Source of the DNA: Armigeres subalbatus
Lineage: Eukaryota > Arthropoda > Insecta > Diptera > Culicidae
Assembly (NCBI RefSeq): GCF_024139115.2
Contig: NC_085139.1
Span: forward strand, 256,993,679-257,057,678
Direction of reading: 5' to 3'
DNA length: 64,000 bases
Position 1 is the stretch's first letter. Each line of letters starts with the position of its first letter. This document shows, piece after piece, positions 55,800-64,000 of this stretch. The notes beneath the pieces were generated by a model that was not told the origin of the DNA, made no database searches, and saw only the letters and a program-made list of their open reading frames with translations. The translations under genes and the position numbers were made by a program.

Positions 55800-55959
55800 A
55801 TGTCGCGCGCGCCGTCTCTCGCGGTCTGGGCTATCACGCCGTGGTGGTTGTTATTAATTCGTTGTACTTACGTCGTATTTTTTCTTTCCGCTTCTTACCT
55901 TTTAGGGACTGCTGCGGCAGAAGCAATCAGCGTCGCGTCGCAACACAGACCAAGTGCAG
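55800..55959 (+). CDS. Possible first coding exon with a signal peptide
   Basis: ATG at 55,800 lies in GCCGCCATG, a favourable context. The frame starts MSRAPSLAVWAITPWWLLLI and continues RCTYVVFFLSASYLLGTAAA before EAISVASQHRPSA. That is a long hydrophobic stretch ending in small residues, as in a secretory signal or a signal anchor. A donor CAG|GTAATT follows at 55,960; without splicing the frame ends at 55,988 after 62 residues. The neighbourhood is GC-rich like a first exon. The gene is not identified; its remaining exons would lie beyond the window. An alternative reading is a 5' UTR with a small upstream frame, spliced at 56,377. Confidence 0.35.
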
Positions 55960-56376
55960 GTAATTGGAGTACAGCTCCCGCTAAGTAGTAGGTTTCAGAA
56001 GCTCGTGCGTCTACACAATTAGCTACTACAGAGCTAGGAGCAATTCCGCCGAAGCGTACTGCTCCGATCCCTATTGTAATCAAAGGTTCGGTGAAGTACG
56101 GAGTGGGGTGGGACGTCGAATAGACTTGAATGATGACTAGTGGTGTAAGGTCGACGGGGCCGATGACGACGAAGCAGGTGGCGATATCGCAAGGAAGCAT
56201 CAAGTCCCGACATCGACACTGAACGGAAGAGTGAGTGAGCGAGCAGATTCACAGGAGTTGCAAAGAAGAAGCAACACCCAACGCACCGTGACAACTCATT
56301 CAAGGACAGTCTGATCCGGAAAGCGGATGGGAGGGGCGTCCTGTTAATGAGCAGCATCGTCGCCGTCATGTCCGAG
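55960..56376 (+). other. GC-rich exon-like sequence ending at a GTAAGT donor
   Basis: Ends with ATGTCCGAG|GTAAGT at 56,377. ATGs at 56,346 and 56,368 are open to the donor (MSSIVAVMSE). It may be the end of a long first exon or a second alternative first exon of the gene starting near 55.8 kb. Confidence 0.35.
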
Positions 56377-56974
56377 GTAAGTCAGTGGATGGGACAGATT
56401 TATTAAGCTTTCGATATTTGTGCGCTTTTACTTATGTGAATCGAGATTGTAGGGTGATATTAAATTCTATATTTTTGTACAATTCTGCATCTCAATAATC
56501 TTGATTTAAATAAATTGCAGAATAGCACATTGTGTAAGAATGNNNNNNNNNNNNNNNNNNNNNNNNNGCAACGCTATGGATATTTTAAATGAAAAAAAAA
56601 TGTAGGTAAAGTTAAAAGGAGGCGTTGGAAATGTTGACGCCTCTCTCAAAAGTTTTACTCACGTGGAAATTTGAAAATCTGCAAAATCTTTTAAAGTGTG
56701 AAAGACCAACACACGAAACCAGCTATACATATACTAAAACAATGAAAACAATGATATTCCAATGAACTAGCAACGGTGGCGGTTTATTGAGAAAAATGCC
56801 CATTTAACCTCCTACAGTGCTGAAAAACTCACACTTACGATGTGCGAAACTGACTTCGATTGTTGTCGCCACACTAACATCCTGTAATCGTCGGAGGAAA
56901 TATCGTAAGTTGGACGAAATGCATAAAAATATAGCGCATGAACGATTTTTACTCTTTTTCTCAGAAATGATTAT
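56377..56974. other. Probable intron start with an assembly gap
   Basis: Contains 25 unresolved bases at 56,543-56,567. Otherwise AT-rich with nothing recognised. Confidence 0.5.
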
Positions 56975-58715
56975 TATTGTTTATTCAGACTAAGGCCGAA
57001 GTGGCCGTGCGGTATATAAGAGTCTTCTCCATTCGGCTCGGTCCATGGCACACGTCGCCAACCACGCAGTCTACGGAGGGTCCGTCATCTTCCACCTGAT
57101 CGATCCACCTTGCTCCGCTCGCACCTCTTCTTGTGCCCGTCGGATCGTTGTCGAGAACCATTTTCACCGGTTACTGTCCGACATTCTGGCTACGTGCGCC
57201 CATCGCGTCGTCCGATTTTCGCGGTGGAACGATGGATGGTTCTCCCACAGCTGATGACATTCGTGGTTCATTCGCCTCCTCACGTACCGTCCGCCATCTG
57301 ACCCCACCATAGATGGTACGCAGCACTCCTTCGAAACTCCAGTGCGCGTTGGTCCTCCACGAGCATCGTCCAGGTCTCGTGTCCGTAGAGAACTACCGGT
57401 CTAGTTAGCGTTTTGAGTTGTCAGTTTGGTACGGCGGCTTATTCGATCGGAGCGTCTTGCGGAGTCCAAAGTACGTACGATTTCCAGCCACTATGCGTCT
57501 CCAATTTCTCTGCTGGTGTCATTTTCGGCGTCACCAGTGAGCCCAAGATACACAATTCTTCACCACCTCGATTTCGTCACCACCGATGCAAACTCGCGGT
57601 GGGTGGCTCACATGTCTTCTCTTGAACCTCTTCCTATCTGTACTTCGTCTTCGACGTGTTGATGCTAGTCCGATCCGTTAGCTTCCCTCTTCAGTCTGAT
57701 GTGGCTTCTCCATCTTCTCAAAGTTACGTGCCATAATATCTATGTCGTCGCGAAACCAAATAGCTGGACGGACTGGACGTACCACTCGTGTTAATCCCTC
57801 TCTTCGTATTACACCTTCCAAAGCGATGTTGAATAGCAAACGATAGACCATCACCTTGCCTAACCCTCTGCGGGTTTCGAAGGAACTCGAGAATCCCTGA
57901 ACTCTAACTACGCACATCACCCGATCCATCGTCGCTTTGATCAACCGTGTCAGTTTATCCGGAAACCGTGTTCGTGCATTGGCTGCCTAGCTGGACCCGA
58001 TCGATTGTATCATATGCGGCTTTGAAGTCGATGAATAGATGATTTGGCACGTTGTATTCGCGGCATTTCTGCAGTACTGGCGAATGGCGAACACCTGGTC
58101 GTGGTAGAGCCTTCGCCCATAAGCTCCGCCTGGTACTGCCCCACGAACTCCCTTGCAGTTGGTGCTGTCGACGGCACAAAATTTGGGAGGATTACCTTGT
58201 AGGCGGCGTTCAGCAATGTGATTGCGCGGTAGTTGCACAATCAGCTTATCGCCCTTTTGAGATGGGACACGACACCTTCCATCCACTCCTGCGGCAAAAC
58301 TTCCTCCTCCAAATCTTGGTAATGACCCAGTGCAGCGCTCTGCCAGTGCCTCACCACCGTGTTTAAATAGCTCTCTGGTAGTTGGTCAACCCGGGGCTTT
58401 GTTGTTCTTGAGCCGCCAATCTCCTCCTGGATTTCATGGAGATCAGGCCGGTATGTCCTGCGCGTTCTCCCAGGTTCATCACCATACCGCCATCTTCGTC
58501 TGCCACATCGCCATTCAGGTGTTCTTCGTAGTGCTGCCGCCACCTTTGGATCACCTCACGCTCTTCGTAAGAAGGTTCCATTTATGTCCTTACACATATC
58601 GGGCTGTGGCACGTGGCCCTTACGTGGGTTTAACTTCATAGAACTTTCGTGTGTTATTAGCGCGTACAGTTTCCGTTTCTTCACGGTCTCGATCTTCTCT
58701 GGCGCTTTTTCCTTC
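56975..58715 (-). mobile_element. LINE reverse-transcriptase fragment, heavily frameshifted
   Basis: On the minus strand the order is: linker before the RT (NNTRKFYEVKPT region near 58,640), fingers (DLEEEVLPQEWMEGVV near 58,290; NYRAITLLNAAYKV near 58,210), LFIDFKAAYDTIDRVQL near 58,010, LLFNIALEGVIRR near 57,820, DDIDIMARNFE near 57,740, and the tail GTRRGASGARWIDQVEDD near 57,110. It is about 1.7 kb of the same family as 41,627-42,745, reaching further 5'. Small deletions break the frame many times, often in runs of one base. The 3' end has AATAAACAATAATAAT just before 56,975. Confidence 0.88.
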
Positions 58716-59611
58716 GGAAAATCGAGTTTTGTCTCAGAAATGAGCTAAGGACTATTTTAGAGATTACGAAAACGAGTGCATTTAAGATTTCTAGAATTTT
58801 CGTTCTCCAAATCATTATGGAGTTCAGAGCTTGTACACTTGGTACACAATCAATGGTGGCCATACTGGCCATCAGAGGCCAAGCATGAATTACGATCATT
58901 TACGATATCCAAACTGGATGCTCATGGTCTTTAAATTATTCTGGAGTTAACTGACTATGGCCATGTGCATGATTTACGATTTAGATATGGTCGGGGTTCG
59001 GCCAAAACACAAGCAACAAAAAAATCACCTATTTTCTGCCCAACTTTGGTTTCGTAGATTTAATTGATCGCAAATCGTATCAGATATCCCCCAACCTCAT
59101 AGCTGAGGACATCATTCATCAAATGTACGTATGCACTGATATGAAATGATTCCGTTTTATTTGTGCGAACAAAATTTTACAAGTCAGTTAAAAAGCCACT
59201 TGGTGCGGTAGCAATACGTAACTTCCAATTTGATTATTTACCAATACAAATTATCAACAAGACTTTTGTGCGACGCAAAGAGCAAGTTCACAGATCATAG
59301 ATTATTTTACATAATACAACAAAAGGAATTGCTTAGGCATTGTGATATGAAGGAACTACGACCAATATGCGTCACTCAGGAAAACCTTCGAATTTAACTA
59401 TATCCACGATACAAGTTAAAACTGTGTACTTTCTATGTTTACCAGTTATCTATCATCTTTAACACGAAATACAATTTGGATGAGAAACTAATTTTATTAT
59501 AAACTAATAAAAATTACTTACTATGATTAAAACTCCATTGAATGATTTTATTTCAATGTTTTGCAATTTTGTTCAAATCCTAGCAAGCGCGTCCCGTTTG
59601 AAACATAAACA
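58716..59611. other. AT-rich sequence, nothing recognised
   Basis: No gene, RNA or array structure visible. Confidence 0.3.
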
Positions 59612-59735
59612 AGGGTTTGTTCACAAATTACGTAACGCTTCTGGAGGGAGGGGGAGGTCCAACTTGCGTTATACTTTGTTACACCAAGCGGTGGAGTGGG
59701 GGTGGGTTTACCAAATGTTACGTATAACGCGAACA
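59612..59735. mobile_element. MITE, TTCACAAATTACGTAACGCT type, diverged
   Basis: GTTTGTTCACAAATTACGTA then ACGCTT at the left and ATGTTACGTATAACGCGAAC at the right form an imperfect inverted repeat around a G-rich middle. Related to 15,908-16,135. Confidence 0.55.
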
Positions 59736-60284
59736 AATATTTATTTTTGATGCTTTTTTAATCACTGATTGAAGTAGGTATTATTGCTGACATGTTTTGA
59801 TCAAGACGATGAATACGCATCAACCTATCGTCTTCACTATTATACTAGTTGTAATTGTCCCATGTTAGTCTTTGTAGTTGTTTTGTTTTTATTTCAAAGC
59901 AGGTTATTTTGGTCTATTTTTGTAATTCTAAAAGACAGCGATTAAACCTTCAAACCAAGCCAAACCAAGTTCGTAAACAGTTCAATTCAAAAATGATATG
60001 TCTATCGTTATCGCATTAGTCATTACCGAAATCAAGCACATAGTGGGACTGATATGCGTAAAAACACCAGGCGAATATTGTATTTCTCAACAGAACAGCC
60101 CCGCTAAACAGTTTGAAAGGTCATGGACGCAAATGCTGTTTTCGTTTCTACTAGCTGCATTTTTAATATCCTTGATTTTGGATCATGTGCCATTCAAAAA
60201 ATACTGAAAACCTCTGAGAAGGAAATAAAACTACCTTCAACATTCTCACAGTTACGCGTTCTACGGGGGAGGGAGGGGGTACCA
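59736..60284. other. Nothing recognised
   Basis: Unique sequence without coding signal. Confidence 0.3.
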
Positions 60285-60690
60285 AAAAGGGGAAGGATCA
60301 TTAGGCCAAAGCCATTCGGCCGAATGCCACTAGGCCGAAAGTTGTTTGGCCGAACAGACCATTAGGCCGAAAGTTATTTGGTGGAACGGGTAATTTGTCC
60401 GAAAGGGTCATTTGGCCGAAAGGGTCATTTGACCGAAAGGGTCTTTTGACCGAAAGGGTCGTTTGACCGAGAGGGTCGTTTGGCCGAAAGGGTCTTTTGG
60501 TCGAAAGGGTCATTTGGGTGAAAGGGTCATTTGGGTGAAAGGGTCATTTGGCCGAAAGGGTGATTTGGCCGAAAGGGTCATTTGACCGAAATGGTCGTTT
60601 GACCGAAAGGGCCGAAAAGTTCGTTTGGCCGATACGGTCATTCCGGCCAAATAGCCCTTTATGCCAAATTACCCTTTCGGCCAAATAGCA
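60285..60690. mobile_element. Small foldback-type element of 17-bp TTTGGCCGAA units
   Basis: The left end (GGAAGGATCATTAGGCCAAA, then CGAATGCCACTAGGCCGAAAG) matches the end of the 38.76-41.63 kb element. Some twenty forward units follow; from about 60,635 the motif appears reversed (TTCCGGCCAAATAG, CCCTTTCGGCCAAATAG). It has no core, so it is a compact relative. Confidence 0.7.
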
Positions 60691-60907
60691 AATGCATTGC
60701 CTGTGAAAAGTCATATGAAAATATTACAGATAACACGTAATTAACCTTTTTAGAGAAAAATGGATTTCAACAAGTGCCTTTGCAAAACACCCCACTTCTA
60801 CCAAAGACGTTTCATAGCCCTTTACTTGACATTAAGAGTCCATTTAAGCAGGTTTCAATAAAATTTCTATAGCTTCCATATCATTTGAAAGCAACCCCAA
60901 GTAACCA

Positions 60908-60955
60908 ATAAGAGAAGATTCATCAATTACGTAACGCAAAAATTGGTCATTTTAA
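60908..60955. mobile_element. Truncated end of an ATTACGTAACGC MITE
   Basis: AGAAGATTCATCAATTACGT then AACGCAAAAATTGGTCATTTT matches the left end of the copies at 15,632 and 62,283, then homology stops. Confidence 0.5.
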
Positions 60956-61884
60956 ACCAGAGTTACTTTATTCTCATGCGTACACAAATGTGCTTCTTAG
61001 ACTCTTACTACACCAGCTCATAGCACATAAGAATCGAAGTATGCTGAGCAATCAAGGGACGCATCAATCAAAATTTTGAGCGTGCTTTTGGATGTGCTAC
61101 CTCAGAAAATTTAAGTGCGTTTGCCCCGCGCTCGTTGCCGTGCGCTATCTCAAGCACTGTTTCCAAATGAAATGTTCAAAGATTATCATTTGTATTCCTT
61201 TTTTTCATTCACCAACAAAAGTGAATAATGAAAATTATTGGCAATGTGCAATGCCGCATATTAAAATATGTGAATCGCCTCAATTTGGAAACAGATCCCA
61301 ATTCCTTTATTGGATAATTGTGGTAAATGTTTAAAATTGTTTTTTCTTGGTTAATAAGGAAAGTAAAACAAATTTCCCAACTGTGTATCCACTAAAACTA
61401 ACTTAAATAAAGGAGAAGAGATGCTAATATTGTTTGCAGACTAAGAATTTTCATGATAGAATTAGATGCAAAATATAGATATGATAGTAGAGTTAGGATG
61501 CGGCAGGCAAGAAGATTTTTCAATATATATAAAACAAAATTTATAAGCAAGGTGAACGAAATTTTCGGTGATGATAAAAATCAAACGATCTTCTCCTTTT
61601 TTTGTTTTGAAGCACAAAGGCTTGAAATTTTTGCATTTCATGTATACAGTTAAATAATTATGGGCAACACTCAACACCTGTCAGCATTTGCAGTTCGTTG
61701 ACTACAACCAATGTTACATAATTGTGCTATGAAGAGCATGTACAGTTACACAGTATAATGAGGAAAAAAATTTTTTTCATGGTTTCTACCAGAATACGCA
61801 TTTTTTAGTATGAATATAATATGAAAAGGCACAAATGCAGTTTCTCAAACAACTGTTCCATGAATCATACATGAATATGATTAA
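60956..61884. other. AT-rich sequence, nothing recognised
   Basis: Two short opposite-strand open frames around 61,453-61,677 have no recognisable motif. Confidence 0.3.
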
Positions 61885-62075
61885 ATAGCTCTTTCTAGCC
61901 TAGCGGCGAGATGCGCAGTTGTAAAGCATGCTGGACGTGGCTGGATTTGATTCCCAGTCCGGTCTAGGAAATTTTTTCGACTTCCGAGGTCATAAAAGTA
62001 TCATCGCGTTAGCCTCATTATATACGAATGCAAAAATAATAACTTGGCTCAGAAATCTAACAGTTAATAAAGAGT
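61885..62075 (+). mobile_element. Diverged, 3'-truncated tRNA-derived SINE (Feilai-like)
   Basis: TAGCCTAGCGGCGAGATGCG, GGCTGGATTTGATTCCCAG and AAAAGTATCATCGCGTTAGC follow the same order as in the SINE at 34,272-34,558 with many substitutions. The last third is missing. Confidence 0.75.
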
Positions 62076-62282
62076 GTACGAAAATAAATTGCATCACTTA
62101 GAACAACTCGCCAAAAATAAGTCCATCAACCGATTGTAATGAAATTTTCAATATTTAAGCTTGGTATACGCATGGTGCTCTCCCCAAATGTGGCGGATAT
62201 AAGTCCAAAATAAAATTCAATACCTTTTTTTTTATTTTTTTATACTGCTATTAGGCTGGCCGCGCTTATTTCCAGTTGGTAT

Positions 62283-62447
62283 GGGAAGATCCATTAATTA
62301 CGTTACACAAAAATGGGTCATTTTCAACCCCTCCCCCCCTGTGTCACACTTTTTGTATGAAGTATCCAAAGATTTTGTATGAATTGTCACACTTTGGGTA
62401 AACCCCCCATCCCACTCTAAGTGTTACGTAATTTATGGATGCTCCCT
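62283..62447. mobile_element. MITE, ATTAATTACGTTACAC type, copy 2
   Basis: GGGAAGATCCATTAATTACG at the left and TTACGTAATTTATGGATGCT then CCCT at the right are inverted repeats. Same family and length as 15,632-15,798. Confidence 0.75.
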
Positions 62448-62774
62448 AAGGGCAAATTGTCCTGCCTACACTGGAGCGTTTTGACCAGTGAAATATATTT
62501 TCGAAAAACGTTACATTTTTGAAGATGGAAGCAATTTTATACCTTACTAGCGAAAAATACCCAGCTTTGCCTGGGTGCTTGTGATGCAAATGTCATATTC
62601 TGACCGCACCGCACTCTGGATAATTTTTCGTGCTATCGTTTTGTTTCCCTCAACCACTGAGCCAAAGTTGTATTCTACTGATTTTCTACCTTTCTCCATT
62701 AAATTAACAAACTTTTTGTACATACAAACCTTACAGCGCCCAAGACAAATCGATTAGGGAGATACCTTCCTACC
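62448..62774. other. Nothing recognised
   Basis: Short unique stretch between the MITE and LINE sequence; the phrase ACTAGCGAAAAATACCCAGC near 62,547 may be a dispersed repeat. Confidence 0.25.
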
Positions 62775-63122
62775 TGGTTGGCTACAGCGTCGATAGACCT
62801 ATGCCTGCTCCATAATCGTCGGTCTTGGGCGATGTTCAGGGTCCCCAGGTCCGATTCCACCGCGTGCAGCCAGCGTGTTCGTGGCCTTTCTATGTGGTTT
62901 TCTGTTGAATATTGTTTTCGCTATTCTTTCTTCTGACATTCACACTAATTGACAAGCCCACTGAAGTCTACCGTTTTTTATTCGACTTCTTTGTATACTT
63001 TGTATACTTGTGCTGACATGATTCATGCGTCTGCGCCACACACCATTTCCTAGATTCCCTCCGAGGATTGTACGCAGCACTTTTCGCTCGAAAACCCCGA
63101 AAGCTTTCCGGTCGGCCTCTTT
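62775..63122 (-). mobile_element. LINE 3' fragment (copy A), cut by another LINE
   Basis: The minus strand reads KEADRKAFGVFERKVLRTIL near 63,100, followed by GVWRRRMNH-like and LQWACQLV segments in shifting frames: the domain after the RT palm and the C-terminal tail. The fragment ends abruptly at 63,122, where the 3' end of the next LINE starts. Confidence 0.7.
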
Positions 63123-63124
63123 TC

Positions 63125-64000
63125 ATTCATTTATTTAGTTAACATCTAAACAGATAACACTGAATCAACAATTTGACGCCACAATGCACGGTTCGAGGCC
63201 GCATCTCTCCATCCTCGGATACGCCCCACGCTCGCCAAGTCGTTCTGCACCTGGTCTGCCCATCTCGCTCGCTGCGCTCCACGCCGTCTCGTACCTGCCG
63301 GATCGGAAGCGAACACCATCTTTGCAGGGTTGCTGTCCGGCATTCTTGCAACATGTCCTGCCCATCGTACCCTTCCGGCTTTAGCTACCTTCTGGATGCT
63401 GGGTTCGCCGTAGAGTTGGGCGAGCTCATGGTTCATTCTTCGCCGCCACACACCGCCAAAGATGGTCCTAAGCACCCGTCTCTCGAATACTCCGAGTGCT
63501 TGCAAGTCCTCCTCGAGCATTGTCCATGTTTCATGTCCGTAGAGGACAACCGGTCTTATAAGCGTCTTGTACATGACACATTTGGTGCGGTGGCGAATCT
63601 TTTTCGACCGCAGTTTCTTCTGGAGCCCTTAGTAGGCCCGACTTCCACAGATGATGCGTCTTCGTATTTCACAACTAACGTTGTTGTCAGCCGTTAGCAA
63701 GGATCCGAGGTAGACGAATTCCTCGACCACCTCGAAGGTATCCCCGTCTATCGTAACACTGCTTCCCAGGCGGGCCCTGTCGCACTCGGTTCCGCCCACA
63801 AGCATGTACTTTGTCTTTGACGCATTCACCACCAGTCCAACTTTTGTTGCTTCACGTTTCAGGCGGGTGTACAGTTCTGCCACCTTTGCAAATGTTCGGC
63901 CGACAATGTCCATGTCATCCGCGAAGCAAATAAATTGACTGGATCTGTTGAAAATCATACCCCGGCTGTTACACCCGGCTCTCCGCATGACACCTTCTAG
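63125..64000 (-). mobile_element. LINE reverse-transcriptase fragment (copy B), runs off the right edge
   Basis: The minus strand encodes the catalytic box ICFADDMDIVGRTFAKV (near 63,930), KREATKVGLVVNASKTKYML, EVVEEFVYLGSLLTADNNVS and, after a frameshift near 63,630, RPVVLYGHETWTMLEEDLQA, NHELAQLYGEPSIQKVAKAG, RVRWAGHVARMPDSNPAKMV and RRRGAQRARWADQVQNDLAS up to the stop near 63,146. The C-terminal domain is intact in one 142-codon frame, making this the best-preserved LINE tail here. A 3' tail with AACTAAATAAATGAATG precedes 63,122. Confidence 0.9.

Noticed and set aside
1..64000. Endogenous viral sequences
   Set aside because: All reverse-transcriptase matches are of the non-LTR type with FADD boxes; no viral polymerase, capsid or glycoprotein motif was seen.

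Overview
The window is almost certainly mosquito nuclear DNA, most likely from the genus Aedes. The reasons are an intact tRNA-type SINE that I recognise from memory as Feilai-like, degenerate non-LTR retrotransposons, many small TIR elements, 57-58 nt introns, and one long intron packed with repeats. I cannot choose between species. There is a 25-N gap at 56,543-56,567.

The one well-supported host gene lies on the plus strand at 27,437-38,139. It is a class 9 membrane adenylyl cyclase, orthologous to vertebrate ADCY9 and Drosophila Ac13E. Four coding exons (27,437-27,687; 27,745-28,920; 34,949-35,049; 35,108-38,139) join in frame into 1,519 codons, with both cyclase domains complete. A GC-rich, UTR-like block at about 2.1-3.92 kb, ending at a consensus donor, may be its 5' exon; if so, all repeats from 4 to 27 kb lie in its first intron. 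A second plus-strand gene may begin near 55.8-56.4 kb, where there is a possible signal-peptide exon and two donors.

The rest is repeat structure. (1) A family of 23/24-bp minisatellites sits at 5.66-8.3, 17.25-17.56, 18.77-21.58 and 30.15-33.81 kb, with decayed edges. Every unit carries a dyad, usually GAATCCC-loop-GGGATTC, while loop and spacer differ between arrays. A different 23/24-bp array with dyads (GGAATTCC) fills 48.4-53.16 kb. (2) Foldback elements are built from short inverted arrays. One (38,757-41,626, 17-bp TTTGGCCGAA-type units) splits a LINE; another (about 23,511-25,412, AAAGGTCGAAGG-type units) surrounds 1.5 kb of polypyrimidine. (3) Inside the first foldback is a 1.1-kb TIR element (39,032-40,156) carrying an inactive copy of the 3' part of the CDC37 co-chaperone gene with an intron still present. 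I consider this the most remarkable object here. (4) LINE reverse-transcriptase fragments, all minus strand and all broken, lie at 1-905, 38,491-38,756 plus 41,627-42,745, 56,975-58,715, 62,775-63,122 and 63,125-64,000. (5) There are many MITEs, an intact SINE with a perfect 13-bp target duplication, a tRNA-like sequence inside a TIR element, and two tiny poly(A) retro-insertions.

Most long open frames in the window are stop-free repeat arrays, not genes.
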